Below, one piece after another: positions 8,029 through 15,698 of a stretch of DNA of 51,152 bases. The notes under the pieces were generated by a model, which made no database searches, was not told the DNA's origin, and saw only the letters and a program-made list of their open reading frames with translations. Numbering within the stretch: the first letter of the stretch is position 1; the number at the start of each line of letters is the position of its first letter. Source of the DNA: Bacteroidota bacterium (GTDB lineage Bacteria > Bacteroidota > Bacteroidia > Chitinophagales > JADIYW01); NCBI GenBank assembly GCA_028288625.1, contig JAQBNI010000141.1:1-51152 (forward strand), written 5' to 3'. Made by a program: the position numbers and the translations under genes.

Positions 8029-9177
8029 TTACAGCTTAAATCCCTTTGTGTAATTTTCCCATTTCTCAAGAACCTGCAGGAAATTTTCAGGCAACGGCAC
8101 TTCAAAATACATAGGCTCATTCGTGAGAGGATGAATAAAACCAAGGCTTTGCGCGTGTAATGCATGATAAGGCATCAGCTTAAAACAATTTTCTATAAAC
8201 GTTTTGTATTTGCCGTAAACCGTTCCGGCTAAGATCTGGTTGCCGCCGTAACTGTAGTCGCCGAATAAAGTGTGACCTATATATTTCATGTGCACGCGGA
8301 TCTGGTGCGTACGTCCGGTCTCCAGTCTACATTGCACCTGCGTCACATATCCATAACGCTTTATCACTTCATAATTTGTTACCGCAAATTTCCCGGCGCT
8401 TCCATCTTCCACCGCCATAAATACTTTACGATTGTTTGGATTGCGTGCAACATTGCATTCTATCCTGCCACTTTCTTTTTCCAGATCGCCCCAAACCAAT
8501 GCGATATAATGACGCTTGATTGTTCTGTCGAAAAATTGTTTAGAGAGATGCGTTAGCGCGTGCTCTGTTTTACCGATAATAATTAATCCTGAAGTATTCT
8601 TGTCTAAACGATGCACTAAGCCGGGACGTGTTGCGCCGGAGATCTGCGGCAGTTCCTTGCAATGCCAGAGCAATGCGTGCACCAACGTACCGTGAAAATT
8701 TCCGTGACCGGGATGCACCACCATTCCCGCTTTTTTATTGACGACCATGACCACATTATCTTCATACACGATGTCAAGTGGGATATTCTCAGGCTCAACG
8801 GTATAATCCCACACAGGATTTGGCAGCACAACCTGGACAAGATCGCCGCCTTTAACTTTATAGTTTGATTTTACCGGTTTTTGATTGACAAGGATACTGC
8901 CGACTTCAGCAGCATTTTGAATTTTATTGCGGGAAACACTGACGATGCGTTCTGATAAAAATTTATCGATGCGCAGGGGCTCCTGTCCTTTATCAATTAC
9001 AAAGCGATGATGCTCGTATAATTCATCTTCTTCCTGCTCTACATCGGGAAGTTCAGATGGGTCTAAAAGATCATTTGTTGTTTCAATATTTTCCGGATGG
9101 TCATTATTTATCTCATCCCCCTTGATTCCCATTGATAAGGGGGAGGCAGCATTCTTTATTTTATCAGTTGATTTCAT
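8029..9177 (-). CDS. RluA/RluD-family pseudouridine synthase
   Basis: Isomerises uridine to pseudouridine in RNA, most likely 23S rRNA helix 69 by analogy to RluD. It has 382 aa: an acidic extension (1-60), an S4 RNA-binding domain (about 68-115, LRIDKFLSERI...KIQNAAEVGSILVN), and a catalytic domain with GLVHRLDKNTSGL, where Asp192 is the catalytic residue. ETGRTHQIRVHM and GHTLFGDYSYGG follow. The extension is about 50 residues longer than in E. coli RluD and contains a G/C-rich inverted repeat (9117-9143) encoding part of SPLSMGIKGDEI. Start and lipB stop overlap by 4 bp (ATGA), so it is translationally coupled to lipB. Family assignment is secure; the exact target site is inferred. Confidence 0.92.
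   Translation of the reverse strand: MKSTDKIKNAASPLSMGIKGDEINNDHPENIETTNDLLDPSELPDVEQEEDELYEHHRFVIDKGQEPLRIDKFLSERIVSVSRNKIQNAAEVGSILVNQKPVKSNYKVKGGDLVQVVLPNPVWDYTVEPENIPLDIVYEDNVVMVVNKKAGMVVHPGHGNFHGTLVHALLWHCKELPQISGATRPGLVHRLDKNTSGLIIIGKTEHALTHLSKQFFDRTIKRHYIALVWGDLEKESGRIECNVARNPNNRKVFMAVEDGSAGKFAVTNYEVIKRYGYVTQVQCRLETGRTHQIRVHMKYIGHTLFGDYSYGGNQILAGTVYGKYKTFIENCFKLMPYHALHAQSLGFIHPLTNEPMYFEVPLPENFLQVLEKWENYTKGFKL
9117..9143. repeat. G/C-rich inverted repeat inside the pseudouridine synthase gene
   Basis: CCCCCTT at 9117-9123 and AAGGGGG at 9137-9143 form a 7-bp stem around a 13-nt loop, an unusual G/C block in an AT-rich gene. It is in frame and encodes residues 12-21 of the nonconserved N-terminal extension. 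Confidence 0.6.
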
Positions 9178-9887
9178 TTGATATCTACACTTTGGGTAAC
9201 AGCTAATTCAGCGTTAAACACTTTAGCAAAGTTATGAATAATATGCTGCTTTACTTCTTCCGTACTCAAATCGTAATCGAATGGTAACTCTTCACGGAGA
9301 GAAGTGACGCCTTTATCAGGAATTCCGCAGGGAACAATAAAATGAAAATAATGAAGATCAACATTCACATTCAGAGCGAAACCGTGCATAGTAACCCATC
9401 GCGATGTTTTTACTCCGAAGGCACATATCTTTTTAGGCTTTTTATCTTTGTTAGAATTCACCCACACCCCTGTTTCTCCTTCTATTCTGTAGCCTTCGAG
9501 GTGATATACTGCAATTGTCAGGATGATCACTTCTTCCAGCATCCTCATATATTTTTTGAGATCCGATGTAAAAAAATCGAGGTCTAAAATCGGATATCCC
9601 ACTATTTGTCCCGGACCATGAAAGGTGATATCTCCGCCCCTGTTGATGGGAACAATACCAATATTTTTTTGGGAAAGAAATTCTTGTGAGAATAATAAAT
9701 TTTGTGGCTTGGAGGATTTACCCAGCGTGATGACCGGTTCGTGTTCACATAAAATCAAAGCGTGATGACCGGAATTAGAAATGCCTTCAATTTTATTTTG
9801 AATAAGTAAATTGAATTTTTGAGTTTGAATTTCTAAAGCATCTGCATACTTTATAAGACCGGCATCTATAACATCTATGTGTTGCAT
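9174..9887 (-). CDS. lipB: Octanoyl-[acyl carrier protein]:protein N-octanoyltransferase LipB
   Basis: Transfers octanoate from acyl carrier protein to lipoyl domains, the first step of lipoate biosynthesis in the cytoplasm. It has 237 aa and all signature segments: RGGDITFHGPGQIVGYPI (83-100), VWVN, KKICAFGVK with likely Lys153, and HFIVPCGIPDKGVTSL with catalytic Cys187. It lies 15 bp downstream of the isomerase gene and overlaps the pseudouridine synthase start by ATGA, so the three genes probably form one operon. No lipA is in the window. Confidence 0.95.
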   Translation of the reverse strand: MQHIDVIDAGLIKYADALEIQTQKFNLLIQNKIEGISNSGHHALILCEHEPVITLGKSSKPQNLLFSQEFLSQKNIGIVPINRGGDITFHGPGQIVGYPILDLDFFTSDLKKYMRMLEEVIILTIAVYHLEGYRIEGETGVWVNSNKDKKPKKICAFGVKTSRWVTMHGFALNVNVDLHYFHFIVPCGIPDKGVTSLREELPFDYDLSTEEVKQHIIHNFAKVFNAELAVTQSVDIK

Positions 9888-9902
9888 GTTATCATAAATA
9901 AA

Positions 9903-10898
9903 TCAAAATGGATTTTGTGCCAGCTGAGATTTCAACTTGCCGATCACATCCACTTCTATGGCATCTACACCTTGCAGTTCTGCTAAATAAAAAGATATCC
10001 AATCTGTATAGTGAATAAGATACATACTTCTGATCAGATCATAATCTCCTTTGGAATAGATCTCTACAATTTCACTCGCATATTGCCTTACAACTTCCTT
10101 TGTAAATTCCATGCGCTCCTGGTTGCGCTCAAAATCGTGATTGTTCCTGATAAACACTACCGCGATCTTTTCATTTCTTTCTCTCCATCCTACCAATTCA
10201 TTATGGTTCATTTCCGGAACTACATGATGCCAGCAAAGCATTTTAGAATTTTCGTTAATCTGCTGGCGGAAGCGAATTGAAACACCCTCAAACTTTGCAT
10301 CAGAATAAATGACAGGTATTTTATTTTGTAATTTCTGCGCGATTTCTTTTGCTTCTTTTTTTATCTGATCCTCTTCGGCATCTAACAACGCTATTGCATC
10401 TTTCAGATATTGCCGGAATCCCCCTTCCAGTAAACCTAAATGAAACATGATATACAACAACTGCACAAATGATTGACCGAAAGCAGCACGCGGAGGAGAA
10501 CCGCCGTCAATATTTATATAATCAATATCGTTTGTCTCGGCGTATTCCTGGACGAGTCCACCCGAAGTGATACAAACGATCTGCGCATCTTTTTTAAATG
10601 CCTGCATCAGTGCCGATAAAGTTTCTTCCGTGTTGCCGGAATAAGAAGAAATAATAACGAGTGTATTTTCATTGACAAATGCCGGGATCTGGTATTCTTT
10701 ATTCACGATGATGGGAACAGCAATATCATCGCGCAGCACATTGGATAAGATCGTTCCGCCAATACCCGAGCCGCCTAAACCTGAGATCACGATGTTCCTG
10801 ATCGGAAATTTATTCTTCCCGATCTTTGCATTTTCACCGATCTCTATAGCACGTTTCAGCTGCGCAGTAAAGCCTGATATCAATTCATCCATTTTCAT
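9903..10898 (-). CDS. Bifunctional phosphoglucose/phosphomannose isomerase (SIS domains)
   Basis: A 331-aa protein with two SIS subdomains. The first carries GLGGSGIGGTILSNVL (about 40-55) and the sugar-phosphate loop SSYSGNTEETL; the second has MNHNELVGW, a motif of the bifunctional PGI/PMI family in which the His/Glu pair acts in aldose-ketose isomerisation. It would link glucose-6-phosphate and mannose-6-phosphate to fructose-6-phosphate. The gene heads the leftward operon with lipB and the pseudouridine synthase. Its upstream region carries a large tandem repeat (10901-11056). Confidence 0.88.
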   Translation of the reverse strand: MKMDELISGFTAQLKRAIEIGENAKIGKNKFPIRNIVISGLGGSGIGGTILSNVLRDDIAVPIIVNKEYQIPAFVNENTLVIISSYSGNTEETLSALMQAFKKDAQIVCITSGGLVQEYAETNDIDYINIDGGSPPRAAFGQSFVQLLYIMFHLGLLEGGFRQYLKDAIALLDAEEDQIKKEAKEIAQKLQNKIPVIYSDAKFEGVSIRFRQQINENSKMLCWHHVVPEMNHNELVGWRERNEKIAVVFIRNNHDFERNQERMEFTKEVVRQYASEIVEIYSKGDYDLIRSMYLIHYTDWISFYLAELQGVDAIEVDVIGKLKSQLAQNPF

Positions 10899-10900
10899 GC

Positions 10901-11056
10901 GATACGTTTATTTTTATATGTGCGCATGGAATACCCATTAACACCAGAGAAAATATTACTGTGTCCGGGGTATTTCATACGTATTATTTATATTTAATGG
11001 TGCGTATGAATTCCTTAAAACACAAGAGAGAATATACTGTGTGCAAAGCATTTCAT
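10901..11056. repeat. Two-copy degenerate tandem repeat of about 77-80 bp
   Basis: Copy 1 (about 10901-10976) and copy 2 (about 10977-11056) share, in the same order, ATACGT, a TTATTT-like run, TGCG-ATG, CACA/CACC-AGAGA, AATAT, ACTGTGT and ATTTCATA. The matching ATGs at 10926 and 11006 lie 80 bp apart. It fills most of the 244-bp space between the divergent isomerase and yraN genes, so it may hold duplicated regulatory sequence. Short open frames in it are not similar to each other as peptides. Confidence 0.75.
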
Positions 11057-11142
11057 AAACATAGTATTTTGATTGTTAATCATGCAAAAAAACGAAAAAA
11101 ACATCATAAGTCAAAAATCAATTATCTTTATGAAGTATTTTT

Positions 11143-11487
11143 ATGCAAAAGACAACAGAAACAGGCGAAAACGCTGAACTTTTAGCACAAGCTTTCTTAA
11201 AAAAGAAAAATTACAGCATTTTGTTCACGAACTGGAGACACCGGCACTCTGAAGTTGACATCATTGCACAGGATGGCGACATTGTTGTGTTTGTGGAAGT
11301 GAAAGCGAGAAATACCGATGCTTTCGGGCTGCCGGAAGATTTTGTGGATGAAATGAAAATAAATAAAATGGAAGAAGCTGCGGATGCTTACATTGAACAA
11401 TTTTCATGGGAAGGCGAACTGCGGTTTGATATTATTTCCGTGGAGAAACACAATGTGATCACGCATTTTGAAGATGCATTCTATTAG
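11143..11487 (+). CDS. YraN/UPF0102 family nuclease-fold protein
   Basis: A 114-aa cytoplasmic protein with the full UPF0102 pattern: TGENAELLAQAFLKKKNYSIL, then NWRHRHSEVDIIAQDGDIVVFVEVKAR, whose D...E-x-K residues form a PD-(D/E)XK nuclease-like site, and a C-terminal LRFDIISV strand. The family is near-universal in bacteria and of uncertain role. It lies 115 bp upstream of prfB. Confidence 0.9.
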   Translation: MQKTTETGENAELLAQAFLKKKNYSILFTNWRHRHSEVDIIAQDGDIVVFVEVKARNTDAFGLPEDFVDEMKINKMEEAADAYIEQFSWEGELRFDIISVEKHNVITHFEDAFY

Positions 11488-11488
11488 T

Positions 11489-11523
11489 AGTTTGCAGTTG
11501 GCACAAGTCCGTTGGCAAATGAA
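11489..11523. repeat. Degenerate heptamer array (AGTTGGC-type)
   Basis: Directly after the yraN stop the sequence reads as 7-bp words AGTTTGC (11489), AGTTGGC (11496), ACAAGTC (11503), CGTTGGC (11510), AAATGAA (11517). It precedes the prfB promoter. Confidence 0.5.
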
Positions 11524-11535
11524 ATAGTAGTCAAA

Positions 11536-11567
11536 TTTGTAACCGCTCAATTTAATTCCTATCTTTG
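11536..11567 (+). promoter_or_regulatory. prfB promoter (Bacteroidota type)
   Basis: TTTG at 11536-11539 and TATCTTTG at 11560-11567 are separated by 20 bp, an excellent match to the TTTG-N19/20-TAnnTTTG Bacteroidota consensus. The prfB ATG follows 35 bp downstream. Confidence 0.75.
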
Positions 11568-11602
11568 CAAACTAATTATTTGCTAATTGCAAACTATCAA
11601 CA

Positions 11603-12686
11603 ATGACTAACGAACAATACAAATCACTTCAAGAAAGAGTTGACTCTTTTAGGAGGTATCTTTGACGTCGATAATAAAATCGAGCAGATCAAGGATGATG
11701 AAGCCAAGACCTTAGCTCCTAATTTCTGGGACGACCAGCTGAAAGCGCAAGCCTTAATGAAGGAGATCAAACAGAATAAACACTGGGTGAATCTCTATAA
11801 AAACATCGAAAGTAAATTCGGTGATATTACTGTTTTGCGCGAGTTCAATGAGATAGGAGAAGCCACAGACGATGAGGTAGATAAGCAATACCGTGAAGTG
11901 GTGGCGGAACTGGATGAAAATGAATTTAAATCTACGCTTAAAAATGAGGAAGATAGCCTGAGCGCTATTCTTGAAATTAATGCAGGCGCGGGCGGAACGG
12001 AAAGCTGCGACTGGGGTTCCATGCTCATGCGAATGTACACGATGTGGGGACAAAAGAATGGCTATAAGGTAAACGAACTCGATTACCAGGCTGGCGATGT
12101 TGCAGGAATAAAATCGGTGGTATTAGAATTTGAGGGTGATTTTGCTTTCGGCATGTTGAAGGGAGAAAACGGTGTTCATCGATTGGTACGCATTTCACCA
12201 TTTAATTCCCAGGGAAAACGAATGACTTCTTTCTGTTCTGTTTTTGTACATCCTGTTGTAGATGACAGCATCCAGATCGATATTAATCCTGCAGATCTCG
12301 ATTGGGATACTTTCCGTGCGCAGGGTGCAGGTGGGCAGCACGTCAACAAAACGGAATCTGCCGTACGTGTAACGCACAGACCAACGAATACTATCGTAGA
12401 GTGTCAGCAGCAGCGCTCTCAAATTCAAAACAGGGAAACCGCTTTGAAGATGCTGAAATCAAAACTATATGAACTCGAAATGCAGAAAAAACTGGAAGCG
12501 CGCGATGCAGTGGAAGCCCAGAAGATGAAGAACGAATGGGGCTCGCAGATTCGCAGTTATGTTTTGGATGACCGCTGGGTGAAAGATTTGCGCACAGGCT
12601 ATAAAGTAACTAACCCTGATAATGTTTTGGATGGAGATCTGAACGGATTTTTTAAGGCTTATTTGCTGCATAAAGAAGAGAAATAA
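11603..12686 (+). CDS. prfB: Peptide chain release factor 2, with programmed +1 frameshift
   Basis: Terminates translation at UGA and UAA codons. Reading starts at ATG 11603 and meets an in-frame TGA at 11663-11665 after 20 codons. The slippery context AGG AGG TAT CTT TGA C, with an internal Shine-Dalgarno-like AGGAGG (11651-11656), matches the classical RF2 autoregulatory site. Shifting +1 at CTT-T resumes reading at GAC 11664 and gives a 360-aa product. The codon-recognition tripeptide SPF is at 198-200 (RISPFNSQGKR) and the catalytic GGQ at 243-245 (GAGGQHVNKTESAV). When RF2 is scarce, ribosomes pause at TGA and shift; when abundant, they terminate, so the gene controls its own output. A strong promoter lies upstream and hairpins follow the stop. 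Confidence 0.96.
11651..11666 (+). promoter_or_regulatory. RF2 programmed +1 frameshift site
   Basis: AGGAGG at 11651-11656, TAT, CTT at 11660-11662, then in-frame stop TGA at 11663-11665 followed by C. This is the canonical RF2 recoding signal: an SD-like stimulator three bases upstream of the CTT slippery codon and a TGA-C stop. Confidence 0.95.
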
Positions 12687-12699
12687 TTCGACGTTATAG

Positions 12700-12720
12700 A
12701 TCCCAAATCAAGTTTGGGAT
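12700..12720 (+). terminator. Hairpin after prfB, possible terminator
   Basis: ATCCCAAA and TTTGGGAT form an 8-bp stem around TCAAG, followed by GTTTTACTTTTT. It lies 13 bp after the prfB stop. It is also the first of three hairpins in a row, and its sequence echoes the third, so it may be a repeat element doubling as a terminator. Confidence 0.6.
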
Positions 12721-12732
12721 GTTTTACTTTTT

Positions 12733-12759
12733 GTGAGGGGCGGCTTCGCCGCCCCTCAC
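12733..12759. repeat. Very strong G/C-rich hairpin
   Basis: GTGAGGGGCGGC pairs with GCCGCCCCTCAC across a TTC loop, giving a 12-bp perfect stem. A short T run follows on the plus strand and an A/T tract flanks the other side, so it could act as a terminator in both directions. Its G/C content is far above the surroundings. Confidence 0.7.
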
Positions 12760-12771
12760 TTTCACATCGTC

Positions 12772-12792
12772 ATCCTGAACTTGATTCAGGAT
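12772..12792. repeat. Palindromic repeat of the ATCCTGAA-CTTGA-TTCAGGAT type
   Basis: An 8-bp perfect stem ATCCTGAA/TTCAGGAT around CTTGA, preceded by CGTC and followed by CTAAAA. It resembles dispersed palindromic elements found between genes in several bacterial groups and resembles the hairpin at 12700-12720 in reverse orientation. Confidence 0.6.
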
Positions 12793-12811
12793 CTAAAAAG
12801 CAACTCTTAAC

Positions 12812-12970
12812 ATGAGCGAGCCTCTCATAGAAAATATTGATTACTATTTTGATGAATTTGGCAGAATGGTCTTCACCAAAGAATATCATTTAAAGCGGGG
12901 ATACTGCTGTGGAAATAATTGTTTGAATTGCCCGTGGAGAAATAATGACAATGAACGCGATAATAAATAA
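12812..12970 (+). CDS. Small Cys-rich protein, DUF5522-like
   Basis: A 52-aa reading frame beginning MSEPLIENIDYYF and containing YHLKRGYCCGNNCLNCPW, the CCxxxCxxCP signature of the DUF5522 family of short Bacteroidota proteins that probably bind a metal. It ends with a charged Asn/Asp/Arg tail. It starts 20 bp after the third hairpin downstream of prfB. Function is unknown. The clear motif supports it as a real gene despite its size. Confidence 0.8.
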   Translation: MSEPLIENIDYYFDEFGRMVFTKEYHLKRGYCCGNNCLNCPWRNNDNERDNK

Positions 12971-13083
12971 CAGGTTTCCGTAATATCATCGCCATTTCGA
13001 CTCACGAAATGTTGACGTTTGTCAATATTATTAATTTATTTTCCAATTATATAAACTAAGTTTTATAATCTTTCAAGATTTAA

Positions 13084-13091
13084 TATCTTTG
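13084..13091 (+). promoter_or_regulatory. Bacteroidota -7 element for the T9SS protease gene
   Basis: TATCTTTG matches TAnnTTTG, with a TTTT at 13061-13064 near the -33 position. It lies 29 bp upstream of the ATG at 13121 and overlaps a longer in-frame start at 13091, which argues for 13121 as the true start. Confidence 0.6.
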
Positions 13092-13120
13092 TGCTATTCT
13101 GCACAAATAATATCATAAGT

Positions 13121-15613
13121 ATGTCAAAATTTTACACGCTGTTGCTGGCAGCACTGCTTTATCATGTTTCTTTTTCTCAATGTATGCTGAAAGAGATCAG
13201 CTTAAATGAAAGGATAAAAGAATCACATTTTATCTTGGAAGGAAAAGTTACTGCAACGCAATCTCTATGGGATGCGGAACATCAGAATATATATACGCTC
13301 TCTACTATTAAATTATATAAATCATTTAAAGGTAGCCTGCAAACAGGAGAAATTATTTTAGCAACAACCGGTGGAACTGTTGGAGAAAAGACCCAATTCC
13401 TGGAACCTTCATTTACTTTACATCAGGGAGATGAAGGTGTATTCTTAGTAAAACAATTACCGGATGGTATTATCAGTTTTCCCGGTGTGATCTATGAAAC
13501 TTATGCATATAGCCAGGGTTTCATAAAAAAGCAGGCATATTCAGAAGAATATAATGATATATTTCACAGCTACAATTCACCGGGAGATCTCTATTCAAAA
13601 ATTACTTCAATTACCAATGAGCCCTTTAAGGAAATAACAAAAGAACCGGTAACTATAAAGCAAAGTGCAAACAAAGCTCTGGCGCCTTCTATTACTTCTT
13701 TTTCGCCTTCTACAATTACAGGCGGAACAGTAAGTGTTTTAACCATCAACGGAACAAATTTCGGCAGGTATACAGGTAGTGCTACAGTACAGTTCAGGAA
13801 TCCCGATGCAGGTGGCAGTACCGCTTATTATTCTTCCCTGCCGGGTTCAGTTTATGTAAACTCATGGACCAATACACAAATTCAGGTGACGGTTCCCGGT
13901 CACTATTATATTTCCGGTGCCGGCACGGGTTTATTTAAAGTAATTGATTCTGCCGGAAATGTTTCCACTTCACCGTCTGCAATAACAGTTCCTTATAACC
14001 AGTCAGAAAAAGATCTTAACCGTCATCATTTTGTAAATGTGTCATCAGGAGGATATAAACTCCAACTGAATACACTTTTTAATTTAAACACACTTGCCAA
14101 AACGTCGTTTATTCGTGCGCTCAACAAATGGAAATGCAAAACAGGAATAAATGTTACGATCGATACTGCAACAACATCATTAAATTGCAGTGTGGGATTT
14201 GATAATATAAATGTTATAGGTTTTAATGATCCTACTTGTTCCAATCCGTTAGGTGTGGGAGTGCTGGGAAGGGCAAGCATTATTATAGGAAACTGCAGCA
14301 GTACTCCCGGAAAAATTTATATGGAATCTTTTGACTTGTTTTTTTCAGAGACAACAACAACAAACTGGAGTTTCGATACCCTGCCTTCAGTGGGTTTATA
14401 TGATTTTGAAAGTGTGGCATTGCATGAGCTGGGTCACGCTTTCGGACAAGGGCATGTTTTAAATGCGGATGAAATAATGTTTCCTTCGTTGGGAAGCAAT
14501 AAGCGTATTGCAACACTTAATGATGCTACAGATGTCACTAATGTAAATGATGTAATGAGCAGGAGTATTTCAGGTCCGATTATTTGTTCTTATACGCATC
14601 ATGTTCCTTCTACATTCAGCTGCAACCAGTCGTTATCTGCAAATTTTACAGGAAGCGCCGTAACAGGCTGTGCGCCTTTAACAGTTCAATTTACAAACAC
14701 ATCAACAGGAATACCTACTGCTTATAGCTGGGATATTGGCAACAACGGAACAATTGATTTTACGAGTCAAAATGCCTCATATACTTTTACAACTCCCGGA
14801 ACATACGCAGTAAAGCTTGTGGTTCAGGACGTATCTAAAAAGGATTCTGTTGTAAAACTGAACTATATCAGGGTTACTTCAAAACCTACAGTAACTGTAA
14901 GCAACCTGCAAAATGTATCGTGCTTTAGCGGCACAAACGGGAGCTTAAAAGCCATTCCAAGCAGTGGAACCGCACCTTATACTTATACATGGACGGGTAC
15001 TATACAAACAACACAAACCATTACTAATCTCGCGGCTGGAACTTATACGGTTACTGTAAAAGATTCTAATTTGTGTACTGTCACATCCACGGTGAATACC
15101 TTGATACAGCCAACTACATTATTACTTTCATTCAATACTACTCCTTCATCAGGCAACAATGGTACTGCAACAGTAAATGTTCTCGGCGGAACACCGGGTT
15201 ATACCTATACATGGAACACTATACCTGTGCAAACTACTAAGACTGCAACAAACCTCGCTCCGGGAAATTATTCTGTTACGATAAAAGATTTCAATCTCTG
15301 TACTAAAACCTCAACCACATTGGTGGGAACTGCTACGGGAATCACTGAAATTGAAAAGCAGTTTGAATCATTGTACGTTTATCCGAATCCTGCAAATGAT
15401 ATTCTAAATATAAATGTGGAATTGAAACAGCAAAAAGATATCATATTGCAGCTTATTTCTATTGAAGGAAAAATTCTGAAAGAAAAATTCCTTAATAATA
15501 TCCGCCAGACCCAAAGCTATTTTGAATTAAGTGATCTTGCCACGGGAACATACATTTTAAAAATTGTAACACCGGAAGGTAATACATTCAGAAAGGTGGA
15601 TATACAACATTAG
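13121..15613 (+). CDS. Secreted matrixin-like zinc metalloprotease with IPT/TIG, PKD, SprB repeats and T9SS sorting domain
   Basis: An 830-aa exported protein. Order: signal peptide (1-19, MSKFYTLLLAALLYHVSFSQ); N-terminal beta domain with a metalloprotease-prodomain-like pattern; IPT/TIG fold (about 187-275, PSITSFSPSTITGGTVSVLTI); metalloprotease domain with HELGHAFGQGH starting at His435, whose three His ligands fit the matrixin/metzincin HExxHxxGxxH pattern; PKD domain (about 510-585, VQFTNTSTGIPTAYSWDIGNNG); two SprB-like repeats (about 590-740, GTAPYTYTWTG and GTPGYTYTWNT); and a C-terminal type A T9SS sorting domain (about 755-830, VYPNPANDILNI ... GTYILKIV). It is predicted to cross the outer membrane by type IX secretion and act at the cell surface or outside on proteins. 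Start 13121 is chosen because 13091 lies inside the promoter. Confidence 0.9.
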   Translation: MSKFYTLLLAALLYHVSFSQCMLKEISLNERIKESHFILEGKVTATQSLWDAEHQNIYTLSTIKLYKSFKGSLQTGEIILATTGGTVGEKTQFLEPSFTLHQGDEGVFLVKQLPDGIISFPGVIYETYAYSQGFIKKQAYSEEYNDIFHSYNSPGDLYSKITSITNEPFKEITKEPVTIKQSANKALAPSITSFSPSTITGGTVSVLTINGTNFGRYTGSATVQFRNPDAGGSTAYYSSLPGSVYVNSWTNTQIQVTVPGHYYISGAGTGLFKVIDSAGNVSTSPSAITVPYNQSEKDLNRHHFVNVSSGGYKLQLNTLFNLNTLAKTSFIRALNKWKCKTGINVTIDTATTSLNCSVGFDNINVIGFNDPTCSNPLGVGVLGRASIIIGNCSSTPGKIYMESFDLFFSETTTTNWSFDTLPSVGLYDFESVALHELGHAFGQGHVLNADEIMFPSLGSNKRIATLNDATDVTNVNDVMSRSISGPIICSYTHHVPSTFSCNQSLSANFTGSAVTGCAPLTVQFTNTSTGIPTAYSWDIGNNGTIDFTSQNASYTFTTPGTYAVKLVVQDVSKKDSVVKLNYIRVTSKPTVTVSNLQNVSCFSGTNGSLKAIPSSGTAPYTYTWTGTIQTTQTITNLAAGTYTVTVKDSNLCTVTSTVNTLIQPTTLLLSFNTTPSSGNNGTATVNVLGGTPGYTYTWNTIPVQTTKTATNLAPGNYSVTIKDFNLCTKTSTTLVGTATGITEIEKQFESLYVYPNPANDILNINVELKQQKDIILQLISIEGKILKEKFLNNIRQTQSYFELSDLATGTYILKIVTPEGNTFRKVDIQH

Positions 15614-15656
15614 TCATTGCATTCAACTTTGTGAATTAATGATGCATAAGTAAAAG

Positions 15657-15698
15657 TGAGAATTGAATATGATGTGAGAATTCTAATTCAAAATTCAT
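15657..15698. repeat. Short degenerate heptamer array
   Basis: Between the convergent T9SS protease and YheT-like genes the sequence holds GTGAGAATT twice, 18 bp apart, and then the 7-bp words GAATTCT (15678), AATTCAA (15685), AATTCAT (15692). The words match those upstream of lepB and of the Lrp gene. Confidence 0.5.

Noticed and set aside
10926-11185. Small peptides encoded in the tandem repeat upstream of yraN
   Set aside because: Both copies have an ATG, but the predicted peptides differ and no ribosome-binding or family evidence supports them.
11640-12686. prfB as a 348-aa gene starting at TTG 11640
   Set aside because: The true start is ATG 11603 with a +1 frameshift at 11663, as shown by the canonical RF2 recoding signal.
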